Below, piece by piece: positions 48,601-57,773 of a stretch of 64,000 nt of DNA. The stretch comes from Symbiodinium natans (taxonomy: Eukaryota > Sar > Dinophyceae > Suessiales > Symbiodiniaceae). A program made the translations under genes and the position numbers. Numbering within the stretch: the first letter of the stretch is position 1; each line of letters opens with the position of its first letter. The notes below the pieces were generated by a model. It made no database searches. It had not been told where the DNA came from and was given only the letters and a program-made list of their open reading frames with translations. The DNA lies in assembly GCA_905221605.1 (NCBI GenBank), contig CAJNDS010002179.1, forward strand, positions 1,169,026 through 1,233,025, in the 5' to 3' direction.

Positions 48601-49240
48601 TATTCCGACCCCCCCTATGCAAGCTTTGGCTACCCCAGTCGGTCCTTTTGCTTTGGGTCCTACCATGTAGGGCTTATAGGGTTTAGGGTTTAGGGTTCGT
48701 TTAGGGTTTGAGGTGTAGGGTTTAGGGTTTAGGGTCCACAAGCATTCTGCTTCTGCCATTTCATCCCAAATGTCCACCAGTAGCGCCATGAGGGAAGCTG
48801 GACAAGTAAGCAAACCCCTGAAAGAAAGAATGTGCCTTAAATTATCAAGGAATCCTTAGGATGATGTAAGGCATGCTCCTTAATTAAGGGGGTCTTGGGC
48901 CCTCTGGGAACCCTCAGTTTCCTCAAGAACCCCAACGCCTACTATTTTCGAATTTGTCGCTGATTTTTTTCTGACAACCCCCTCAGAGTCCTAGGTAACC
49001 TGCATGGTTAAGGGTTTTGGGTTCTCCAGGAAAGCAGAGAATCCCTAACCCTAACCCTAAACCCTAAACCCTAAACCCTAAACCCTAAACCCTAAACCCT
49101 AAACCCTAAACCCTAAACCCTAAACCCGAAACCCTAAACCCTAAACCCTAAACCCTAAACCCTAAGCTACAACCTAAGACCTTGCGATGGCGCAGGCGCC
49201 TGGGACAACCGTGGCGGCGGCCGTTGGCGTGGCCGGGAAG
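42667..49240 (+). CDS. Split gene for a Trp/Glu-rich and Arg-Gly-rich protein
   Basis: No family is recognised. Exons run 42667-42722, 44185-44226 (DRGKGGGRGGGRGK), 44535-44580 (GWNNNAPRPTGKSRG), about 45150-45230 (DWFVNEGEEEEAEEWEEPSS), 46407-46460 (GYWKWQAAEEWDE), 47441-47479 (APPQWFPYANV), 47646-47698 (GEWQDEEEAWDENEWEE), 47828-47852 (EWDEWEED), a 21-base exon 48079-48099 (AQFKGE) and 49196-49240 (AWDNRGGGRWRGRE). From 45150 on, all junctions join in frame with AG|G acceptors and GC, GA or GT donors; between 44580 and 45150 an exon is probably missing. Both ends are open. RGG-type segments are typical of RNA-binding proteins, while the Trp-Asp/Glu segments are unusual, so an RNA-related role is only a guess. 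The shared odd composition across ten islands is the main evidence that they belong together. Confidence 0.5.
42737..42796 (+). repeat. TTTAGGG array
   Basis: About eight perfect units, 14 bases after the candidate exon at 42667-42722. Confidence 0.97.
44102..44158 (+). repeat. TTTAGGG array
   Basis: About eight units. This one lies 26 bases upstream of an exon (44185), in the opposite orientation to the usual pattern. Confidence 0.96.
44591..44640 (+). repeat. TTTAGGG array
   Basis: About six units with one AAA interruption, 10 bases after the candidate exon at 44535-44580. Confidence 0.95.
45518..45560 (+). repeat. GAA-rich purine tract
   Basis: GAAGAA triplets preceded by GAGA-rich DNA (45450-45490). 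It lies in an intron of the Trp/Glu-rich gene, again purine on the + strand. Confidence 0.9.
46489..46570 (+). repeat. Degenerate TTTAGGG array
   Basis: TTTAGGG and TTGAGGG units, 28 bases after the exon at 46407-46460. A C-rich run with CCCTAAAC-like units lies just before that exon. Confidence 0.88.
46649..46679. repeat. GA dinucleotide repeat
   Basis: About 14 GA units. Confidence 0.93.
47285..47382 (-). repeat. CCCTAAA array
   Basis: About 14 perfect units, about 58 bases before the exon at 47441-47479. Confidence 0.97.
48218..48262 (-). repeat. Short CCCTAAA array
   Basis: About five units inside the long intron 48100-49195 of the Trp/Glu-rich gene. Confidence 0.9.
48672..48735 (+). 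repeat. TTTAGGG array
   Basis: About six imperfect units in the same intron as 48218-48262. The order C-rich then G-rich hints at an overlooked exon between them (GC-rich island near 48310-48345). Confidence 0.9.
48836..48909 (+). mobile_element. Fragment of inverted-repeat family B
   Basis: AAGGAATCCTTAGG and CCTTAATTAAGGGGG words, followed by the right end TTGGGCCCTCTGGG, match the 3' part of the element at 21983-22195. Confidence 0.4.
49043..49166 (-). repeat. CCCTAAA array
   Basis: About 17 units, one of the longest in the window, ending 29 bases before the exon at 49196-49240. Confidence 0.97.
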
Positions 49241-49246
49241 GTGTAA

Positions 49247-49300
49247 GGGTTTAGGGTTTAGGGTTTAGGGTTTAGGGTCTAGGGTTTAGGGTTTAGGGTT
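49247..49300 (+). repeat. TTTAGGG array
   Basis: About seven units starting 6 bases after the exon at 49196-49240. With the preceding array it frames that 45-base exon exactly. Confidence 0.97.
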
Positions 49301-49838
49301 TCTTGGGGGCTTCAGCCTGTTTTCCCTTGTTACAGCGTTTTCGGTTTCTTTCTGTTTGCCCGGTCTTGGGGTTTCTAATTCTACCGCCTGGAGAGCTCTG
49401 AAAGGATTCAGCGCTCACAGCCCTGAGCGGTTTTGCTTCTGCGTGCCCCCGGTTGTTACCCTGCAGTGCGGCTGGGCGACAAACAAGAATCCTCGGGAAC
49501 CAAACCCTAAAGCCCCAAGGGTAAAGCAAGGACCTCCCCCCCACCCCCCTCCCCCCCCGAAAGCAGCGCGTGTTCTCAGACAGAACAACCCAGTGTAGAC
49601 CCGAAACCTGAACCCGAAGCCCTGCAAACTCCCAACATTAGTTAGCCCTTACAACAACAAAACGTGCACTCGGCCAGGAGGCCGCCGCAAAGGCAAAGGG
49701 AAAGGCTCGGACCGTTGGGCAGGGTTCTGGTGCAAAGGGGTTTTTCGGATTGATCTGTGATGAGCAACTTCTTGATCTGTGTGGGCGTGGCGAGTTGCTT
49801 TGGTCCATGACGCGTCTGACAGCTGGACTGAGCGCGCA

Positions 49839-49875
<37 letters not shown>

Positions 49876-51674
49876 CTTGGCAGCACGTGGGGGCATGTAG
49901 GGGGGCTTCTTGCAGGGGTTAACTAAAGGGGGGCAGGGAACGGAGTCTCTCACACCATCGTCGCCCACCGAACCTTCGAACCACCCCGATCCGGGGCGGG
50001 CGATGACGCCCGGGGGCTCCGGCCCTCACGCCCTCCGAAAGAAAGAAAGAAAGAAAGAAAGAGAGAGGCTTGGCGGTTTTGAGGCTTTTGGAGTCTTGGC
50101 GTTTAGGCTTTACATGTTTCAGGTACAAAAGGGCCAGGACTTTGTTTTTGTGACTTATGGATATAGGTGTAGGGCTTTGAGATGTTGTTCTTTTTCGGGG
50201 TTTGGAGCTTCGGTTTTGGGGGTTTACTTGGGGTTTCACATGCCTCGGCCTCAGTATGCCCCCCCCCCCCCCTCCCTGCTCGCACAGAACAGGAAGTTTG
50301 GGCCCTTTGAGTAGTGAGGGCAAAGGGGGGGGGGGGGGGCACTTGCTTGAAGACATGCATCTAAGATCTTCTGGGTTGCAAGAGGAAGCAAGCCTCGGCA
50401 TGCTACCGATGCCCGCTACGCCCCGCGAATGCCCCCCCCCCAAGCCCTAAACCTTAAACCCTGAGCGTGAGAGGCAACGTAACGGCACTGGCACGATGAG
50501 ACCTTTTTCGACAAGCAATGTAGCAGACTAGTGCCCTGCAGTGCGTCCGTGAGGTCAGCGAGGCAGGTGGCAAAAAAAGCCCTAAACCCTAACCCCGAAG
50601 CCCTCCTGCCGTTGCCAAGTATGCCTCTGGACGCTTCGGTGGCCCCGAAAGTCCCAAGCTTTGAATGGATGAACGTGTTTAGGGATTAGGGTCCAGCATG
50701 GCTTTGTGCAAAGATCCCACAAGCAGGGTCCATGCAGCCCTTCCCAAAAAGCAAAGCTCGCCAGACAAGCCGATCAGCTATTCATGCTTACCTTAGGCTT
50801 GACCCTCCAACTGCCAAGAAGATTCGTGAGTTCTGTGCTGGTAAGCCTTACGCTACTGAAAACGATGCCCGGTATCAACCCTGACATGGCTTTCCGGCAT
50901 GCCGGTGCTGGGTCCTCTGCTGGTGCTTGCGGGAGGCCGACTCATCTGCAGGGTTCGGGTTTGGAAGGTTAGGAGTCTAGGGTTAGTTCGGTATGAGTTG
51001 CAGGGTACCTTTTGACATAACAGACCATCTTTTCAGAGTTTTCAGATCCCGCAACAATTCCCGTAGAGTGTCATGATAAGCCTGGATATCTGATGCCCCC
51101 CCCCCCCCCCCCCCGGTGCCAAACACGCGTTTCTGAAGCCTTCTTGGCTTCCGGGCCAACGCCTGTGTGCCGATACATGTGGACGAACAAGCCCTAAACC
51201 TGAAACCCTTGCGCATTTGAAGCAGCCCTCCCCCCCCCCCCCGGTAATATGGAGAGTGATGCCGCTGGTGTATGTTGTCCTTTGCCAAACTAATCTCCGT
51301 TTTGTGTTAGTCCTTTTACGTGCTGTGTCTCTCCTGGCGACAGTCTGACTCGAACCTGTGAACCTTGGCCTGCTTTGTGCGAGAGTGAGCGTCGAAACCC
51401 TAAACCCATTACACGCTCCCCCGTGCCACTCCCGAAGCCCTCGGGCATAAACCGCTTGAGGCCCGACCACTCGAGGACCCCCCAAAAGCCGCTGGGCTTT
51501 CCTTCTCTTTAAGTTCGCCTGTATTAGCATTATTTTTATAGCCAGTAGTACTCTTCTTCTTTTGATCGTACCTTATGAAAAACATACATCGCGTGCCATG
51601 GCACATTGTACCCGAGGATAAGAGCCGCAGAAGCCCCAGACCATCTAGGGGCCCCCACAGCAGGTCTTCCGCAG
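49301..51674. other. Non-coding stretch with simple repeats
   Basis: Contains a GA run (49842-49874), GAAA tetranucleotides (50037-50062) and several C or G homopolymers (50256-50273, 50325-50339, 51096-51115, 51228-51243). No exon chain could be supported, although short GC-rich islands occur. Confidence 0.4.
49842..49874. repeat. GA dinucleotide repeat
   Basis: About 16 GA units. Open frames over it are artefacts. Confidence 0.93.
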
Positions 51675-51725
51675 GCGCCAGCGGCCGACTACGATGCCCA
51701 GCGCGGCGAGCGCTGTGGGCACCTT
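51675..51725 (+). CDS. Isolated candidate exon
   Basis: Starts after TTCCGCAG|G, runs 51 bases in phase 0 and ends at a GC donor. Reads APAADYDAQRGERCGHL. No partners proven. Confidence 0.28.
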
Positions 51726-51981
51726 GCCTAGAGGTGTTTACGCAGAGCTACATGGTCAGTTCTCTAAAATAAGCTCCCTGTTGGGGCTACTCTTACAAGG
51801 CGGGGCCCCGAACATTGAGGGCAAAAGGGGCCATCATGTTGAGAACTCACCACATTAGGATACAGGGTTATGTAGGGTTACATCCGTTTCCGAGGGTTGG
51901 TTGTGGGGCACACGGAGGGATGTAGGGGCTGCAGGGGGCATAGGCTTGTAGGGTGGGATGTTATATGGTCGTGGTTTGAGA

Positions 51982-52060
51982 CCTAAACCCTAAACCCTAA
52001 ACCCTAAACCGTAAACCCTAAACCCTAAACCCTAAACCCTAAACCCTAAACCCTAAACCA
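51982..52060 (-). repeat. CCCTAAA array
   Basis: About 11 units, one with a G change. Confidence 0.97.
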
Positions 52061-52501
52061 TGCTTTTCATCGCCATCATCTTGTGCCGGATAGTGACATG
52101 AGACCAGCGTTTTTCGGCTTTGGGGTTCTGAGGCGTACCGCTTCCGGACCTCAGGGCTACCTCGTTTCCCACACCGAAAAAAAAGTTCACAAATGAGCTG
52201 GCTACCAGGTAGGTTCCAGGGGCCTCCTGTGTGAGTCTGATATGGTCTGAGAGTTTCAAACTTGTTGGTTGCAGGCGCGGGGTAACGCAAATGATCAGAA
52301 TGTGCCTCACCTGGTCTGTCCGAGCCGTGATAGGCTACGCACATCTTAGCCGATATTGTTTGTTTGCTCTGCAAGCGCTCTCTCTTATGCGCGCGGCCCT
52401 TGCGCTGAGGCTCCTCACTTTCGATCAGAATCGGCTGCCTGCCAGCCCTTTGGATGAGAAGCTGATGGTAGGCTTTGGCTATCTTTGGCTGCCGCTTGCA
52501 G

Positions 52502-52880
52502 GGATGCAGCTTTGCTGAGGCGAATGGCGCGAGCAAGTCTACGAGCCGTTCATGCATTGGAGCAGGACGAGAACTCAGTTCAACCGAATGCGCAACAGGA
52601 GCGTGCAAGCTTCTTGACGCAGTTCAGGGCAAGGCAAAGCAAAGGCGTTCGCCCTCGATGCCCCGAGATGTTCGGTTCAATGATGTGAATGTAACGCCAG
52701 CCGAAATCCTGCACGCCCTAAACAGCCCCAAGCCCTATGGTGACAAACCCTAAACCCTAAACCCTAAACCCTAAACCCTAAACCCTAAACCCTAAACCCT
52801 ACATAGTCCTCAACGAAGCTTTGGGCCTTGGCAGGGAAGGCGGCAACGTCCATCGCACGACGCGTGGCCTGGCCCGCAGG
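52502..52880 (+). CDS. Two candidate exons, function unknown
   Basis: From 52502 (after CCGCTTGCAG|G) a long helical frame reads DAALLRRMARASLRAVHALE, then QQERASFLTQFRARQ, up to about 52675. A second island from 52835 (after TTGGCAG|G) reads EGGNVHRTTRGLARR, with a GA donor near 52880. A CCCTAAA array lies between them. The basic helix near the start faintly recalls LYR-type small proteins but lacks the LYR residues, so I give no name. Confidence 0.32.
52745..52801 (-). repeat. CCCTAAA array
   Basis: About eight units, 33 bases before the candidate exon at 52835. Confidence 0.97.
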
Positions 52881-53650
52881 ATCCCCCGAGCTGTGTTGCA
52901 GCGACCGATAATACTTCCATATACTTCCCATGTAAGAGTACATGCTCTGTTATACTGCAGTTGTACATTTGCGGATTGCAAACAGCATGCTAGTATTTAT
53001 ATGCATATATGTAGATGTGCATGTCTATCCCGGCTCTCTAGCTCTCTCTGCTTCACCGGCTTGTGGCACGCCTAGAATGACATGTTGGGGCTGCAGGTGA
53101 CATGGCGCTCCTTCTCCGCCCCTTGGAAGCAAACCGGTCATGGCAGGTTTCCGAGCAAGGGCCCGCAGAGGTAAGGGAGCTGCGATACGGGCCTTAGTAT
53201 TGAGAACAGGGTTTGGGGGGTTCTTATAGAAGGAGCTAATGTAAGCAACTCTTCCGACGCCTACAGTATATTGCATAAAGCTCAGGTGCAAGCTCACGAC
53301 ACTGCAATTGCTTAAGTTCTGGGATAGCTGACGCGGGCCAAGGCAATGCGTTGATGCGCGGGCGCGGAGCAGTAGAAGGCCCCGAAAATGCCTTCCGGAA
53401 CGTGAGCAGCTCATGCCGAGCAAGCTTGTTGCTAATGGGGTTTGGAGCTGATGATAAAGTTTTTACAGCACAAGCATAGGGGTTCCGGGTTGAGGATGCC
53501 CGAAATAAGGCCTGAAACGCCCGTAGCACTCGATCTCGAGAACGAAGAGACCCGAGCTGTCCAGTTCCCTATGTCAGGCTGAAGCACCAAAGAGCCCCCC
53601 AAACCCGCGACCCTAATCAGACCCATACCAAAAAGTGAGTTTTGCTCTCA

Positions 53651-53714
53651 ACCCTAAACCCTAAACCCTAAACCCTAAACCCTAATTCCTAAACCCTAAA
53701 CCCTAAACCCTAAA
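53651..53714 (-). repeat. CCCTAAA array
   Basis: About nine units with one CCTAATT variant, 21 bases before the exon at 53736. Confidence 0.96.
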
Positions 53715-53735
53715 CTGATGTTTCAATCCGTGAAG

Positions 53736-55440
53736 GTGATCGTGGCTGCTTCTGCGTCTTCCTGTTCGCCGTGCTCCTCCGCGCTCAGGGCTTGATGCGA
53801 AAAAGACCCAAAGAAGGAGTTCAATTCGGGTTTAGGGTTTAGGGTTTGGGGTTTAGGGTTTAGGGTTTAGGGTTTAGGGTTTAGGGTTCAGGGTTCAGGG
53901 TTCAGGGTTCAAAAGGGTTGAGGGCAACTTTCTGTAGAATAGACGAGGCCCTGCTTAAAGGCCGCAGACCTCGAGCTGAAAGATGGGAACGTGCTCTGCT
54001 TTGGTTTAGGGTTTCGGCTTCTTAAGGGGGTCGGATCTTTTAGGAATAGTATCCCCTTATGAGCCTTACATAATTAACCGTTTAGGGTTTAGGGGTTTAG
54101 GGTTTAGGGTTTAGGGAGGGAGCTCAGGGTTCACCAGAAGGTTTAGGCGAGAAAGGGTTCAAAGGGACACCCGATGTAAGAAGCTTTTCTATGGCCCAGG
54201 GTTGAACCCTAAACTTTCAACCCTAAACCTTAAGTTTTACCTAAAGCCTAAACCCTCTTAAGGGTTTAGGGTTTAGAGGGGCAACCCTATCAACACTATA
54301 AAACCATATAAAGCCCAATAAACCCTATACACCCTATAAACGCCAGAGCCCGATGTCCCTCACTTTCAGGTGCCTCGGCTGATCTCAGCTACGCGCTTGG
54401 GGACCCCACCCCGCCGCTCCGGCCGCGACTCTCATTAGCTGTAGGCTTGTACAATAGAGAAGATGTGCCCGAGCAGTTTAAGGTTTGCAGACGGTTGCCA
54501 GCTTAGGATAGCCATAGCTTAGGGCTTCGAAGACAGTGTTGCTTTCAGTGTGGCGCACTTTAGTCCCCGAGCCTTTGACCGTCCCAGGTCCTACGACCTC
54601 GAGCACACGGCGGCCCACGATATCATGGCCTTTTTCGCGCACCTACTTTCGAGGACCGGAAGGAAGAAGTCTCTTGCGCTCAGGGTAGATAAGTTTCAGA
54701 TTTGGGCCGCGGGGGGGTGGTTTCCAGGGCTCTAGAGTTTTTGCAGCGTCGTAGCGTTGCTTGCTGCAGACATGTATATATATATATACATATGTATATA
54801 GAGAGATATATAAATGTATATATACATATATATATATATATATGTGTACGCAATCTTAATTTGCAATGTGGTGAAAAACGCTTGAACCAGAAGGCGCTAA
54901 CCGACACCAGCACAAACTATGGGGGTTTACGAAATAGGAGACCCCTAATTTCGATCCCCCAAATAGTGGGATCCCCTTACAATAACCCCTAAGATTGTAG
55001 ACGCTCCATATCGCTATGTCCGAAAGCACGATGCCCCCAAAAAACCCGAGCTTTGCAATGCGACGGAGCTGGGGCCCTCTTGGTGGACTGAGGCCAGACT
55101 TTTGTAGGGTTTCGGGTTTAGGGTTTAGGGTGTGGCCCTGTGTGTTCACATTTTGTTGACCGGCGATCTCTTGGAGACGCATTTGCATCTATTTCACCAA
55201 GTCCACTATCATCATCTTCGCGATCTCGTGGTTGTCATGTTTGAGAGCGTCCCAGTGAATATGTAGCGCGTGTATGGCGTGTCAGCCAGTAGAGCTGATC
55301 AGGCTGTGCAAGCAGCAGCTGTTTTCTGGCTATTCCCCACCCAGCCCAGATGAAAAAAAAAAAAAGGGTTTAGGGTCTAGGCCCCGAATGATGACACACG
55401 GCCTGGCCCCGGAGTGCATCTACCAGAGCGTCTGGTGTTG
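53736..55440 (+). CDS. Split gene for an unknown helical, possibly membrane-associated protein
   Basis: Six exons join in frame with AG|G acceptors: 53736-53789, 54370-54440, 54523-54684, 55129-55254, 55303-55343 and 55381 to about 55433. Donors are GC, GT, GT, GT and GC. The spliced protein contains a hydrophobic stretch GCFCVFLFAVLLRAQ and a lo, Pro-rich link GDPTPPLRPRLSLA. It continues with AHFSPRAFDRPRSYDLEH, then AAHDIMAFFAHLLSRTG, ALCVHILLTGDLLETHLHLF, LRDLVVVMFESVP, AVQAAAVFWLFPTQPR and HGLAPECIYQSVW. Repeated helices suggest a helical-repeat or membrane protein; no family is named. The 5' end is not found. A large 3' exon may follow at about 55570-55838 in one of two open frames (one ends LRSLEVWFS and stop). 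One acceptor (55128) lies inside a TTTAGGG unit. Confidence 0.45.
53829..53912 (+). repeat. TTTAGGG array
   Basis: About 12 units, the last four TTCAGGG variants, 40 bases after the exon at 53736-53789. Confidence 0.96.
54770..54845. repeat. TA dinucleotide-rich repeat
   Basis: Alternating TA and CATATA blocks inside the intron 54685-55128. Confidence 0.92.
54921..54990 (+). mobile_element. Short inverted-repeat element, family C, copy 2
   Basis: GGGGGTTTACGAAATAGGAG through ATCCCCTTACAATAACCCC aligns with the reverse complement of 6278-6352. The ends GGGGTTTAC and the final AACCCC are weakly inverted. It lies in an intron. Confidence 0.55.
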
Positions 55441-56218
55441 GTTGGGGTTGGGGTTGTTTGCAAATCTACTTGTGCATCGCCGAGGCATTTGCCTGTTGCT
55501 TGTAGATGCCTAGCAACTACCTGTTGGTAAGAAACTGGCACCGCTCTCGCTGTGCCATTGGCCCAAAGCTTCCTCATGCTCGCAGAGGACTTTTCGAAGT
55601 CCTCTCCACACATCCTGGCAACCTGGTTGGCGTTTGGCAACGGTCCGACTTTCTTTTCAAAAATGCCACACCTTCTACTGGGAAACAGCACTTTCAATGG
55701 TTACCACCAAGTATGTATACTGCAGATCCAAGCTTCTACCTGGAGAGGGTGGCCGTGTCATGTCGTCAGTGTCGGTGCACTCCTCCACTACGAGGCTTTC
55801 AGGTGCACTTGAGGAGCTTAGAGGTCTGGTTCTCCTGAAGCAACCTCAGCAGAAATACCTCAGATTCTGATGCTGACATGTGTTGCCGTCGGCATCCTCA
55901 GGAAGTTGAGTCTTTACTTCTTAAGACATGCAGCTCCCAGAGGCTTGCTACCCCTGAAGGCGACCGCCATTTTTGAATAGCCCCCGGAACCCTAAACCCT
56001 GGGTTTCCTCTCTCAGTGATAGCTGGACGTGGGGAAACAGCCGCCTCGCATGGCAGGTTGAAGGTGTCGGTGGGTTTGGCGAGGCCTTACTCTGGGGTGT
56101 AGCTAGGAAGGTTACGGTGGTCTTGGCATCTTGACTTCTGCCCGCGACGTAGCGTTGCTTAGTGTGGACCCTCTGAAGTAGTCCCCGCGGTGTGCGCGAG
56201 TGCTGGACGGGTGGCAAA

Positions 56219-56318
56219 AAAACCCTAAACCCTAAACCCTAAACCCTAAACCCTAAACCCGAAACCCTAAACCCTAAACCCTAAACCCTAATTAAACCCT
56301 AAACCCTAAACCCTAAAC
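56219..56318 (-). repeat. CCCTAAA array
   Basis: About 14 units with a short AATT break, ending 20 bases before the candidate exon at 56338. Confidence 0.97.
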
Positions 56319-56337
56319 ACCCCCTGCTCAGACCTAG

Positions 56338-56399
56338 GCCCATTCACATTGCCTTCGCCCGGGCTTTAGCCACCTTCCGCCGCTGGGGCGAGGCGGCCG
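56338..56399 (+). CDS. Isolated candidate exon framed by telomere-type arrays
   Basis: Bounded by GACCTAG|G and a GC donor. Reads PIHIAFARALATFRRWGEAA. It sits between CCCTAAA (56219-56318) and TTTAGGG (56427-56534) arrays. It may belong to the helical protein upstream, but the link is not shown. Confidence 0.35.
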
Positions 56400-56426
56400 G
56401 CTAAACCCAATCAGTGGATCTCAGGT

Positions 56427-56534
56427 AGGGTTTAGGGTTTAGGGTTTAGGGTTTAGGGTTTAGGGTTTAGGGTTTAGGGTTTAGGGTTTAGGGTTTAGGG
56501 TTTAGGGTTTAGGGTTTAGGGTTTAGGGTTTAGC
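56427..56534 (+). repeat. TTTAGGG array
   Basis: About 15 perfect units, the longest uninterrupted G-rich array in the window, 28 bases after the candidate exon at 56338-56399. Confidence 0.98.
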
Positions 56535-57320
56535 TCGCCGTGTCAAAAGGGTCTAGAGTCCATCCAGCATCTGCGGCCCACCGTAACTTGAAGTGCGGGC
56601 CCTGAGTCCACGCTGCCGCAACCCTGGGTTTAGGGTTTAGGGCCTTCACCCTGAACCCTAAACCCTTCCGAACCAAACCCCACAACCTCGGAGCGCGGTG
56701 CGATAGAGGGAGCTTCAGCGTGCCCGAGCCTTAGTGATCCAGCACGCAAGCTCCAACAAGTTGTGGGTATTTTGCGGTAGTGTAGCATCCTGAATGTGAC
56801 CCCAAAACCCCATGCCCCGCTAAAACACCACGCCCGCAGCAGGTGAAACATGGTGTGGCTGGAAGCTGCCACTGCCAGGACTTGGTTTGGGCCCTTCTGT
56901 ATCGCTGTTCGTAGGATTCTGGTGTGTGGTTTGACTGTGACAACAGTAAGACGTGAGGGCCCCCAGCCACATGTTCCGCCGAACCCTTGCACGACTGTAC
57001 CTGTACTGACCTTAGAGTTGTTTTTGCGCGTTTGTGTTCTTGCTCGTAGCAAGTACTTCATGTCCTTGGGTATTACTTGTCTTCTTCTTCAGCTCTGTTC
57101 TCCTCTTCCTTTTTTTCATCATCTCCTTCAGCATGTCTAAGAAGATGCTGCTTCTGATTGTTCGAAGCGGTTTCCTTGCTGGAAGCGCCCGTTGCCCATC
57201 GAATATAGGTATATATGTACATATATATATATATATTTCGATAGATAAAGAAGTTCATATAATATAGCATATGTAAATACATGTAGATGGTTGTTTGAAT
57301 GCTTGCGCGGTGGCTGAGAC

Positions 57321-57746
57321 ATGGAAACTCAGCAGGAGCCGGAGAGCGTCCTCACCCCGGCTTGGAGCCCAGGGGTCTTCAGCGGTGCTGTGGCGTTTTG
57401 CGCCGTTGTCCGCGGCCTGTGCGCGCGCTCGGCTAGGGCTTCAGTCGTGCATCGTAAAAAGAACCGCTTCGAAGTCCTGAAGACGCTAAGCTGCTTCTTA
57501 AGTAGGCGTGTTCAGTGGAGCTCAAGACCCTTGTGCTGCATGTGGGGCTCATGTGTTCTAGGCTCGTGCCGGAAAGGGCCAAATTTCCGAAAATGCGCTT
57601 TTCAAGGTGTTGTTGCCATGACTCTTGTGTGCATTCTGGCTGATGAGAGTGATGCTTGGATGAGCTCGAAATCCGAAACTCAGCGGCTTTGGGGCTTAGG
57701 GTTTTATCGGGCCATTTTGGCCCAAGCTCTCAGATCACACCTCTAG
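57321..57746 (+). CDS. Doubtful open frame upstream of the secreted-protein gene
   Basis: A 141-codon frame beginning METQQEPESVLTPAWSPGVF. It has no recognisable domain, lies directly before the gene at 57774 and overlaps no other called gene. It may be a real small protein, 5' leader sequence, or chance. Confidence 0.2.
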   Translation: METQQEPESVLTPAWSPGVFSGAVAFCAVVRGLCARSARASVVHRKKNRFEVLKTLSCFLSRRVQWSSRPLCCMWGSCVLGSCRKGPNFRKCAFQGVVAMTLVCILADESDAWMSSKSETQRLWGLGFYRAILAQALRSHL

Positions 57747-57773
57747 CCGCCGTTGTAGAGATCGTCCGGCATC

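Noticed and set aside
51345-51395. tRNA gene or tRNA-derived element on the minus strand (GGTTCGAGTC resembles a B box)
   Set aside because: No cloverleaf or convincing A box could be drawn; kept only as part of a dispersed motif.
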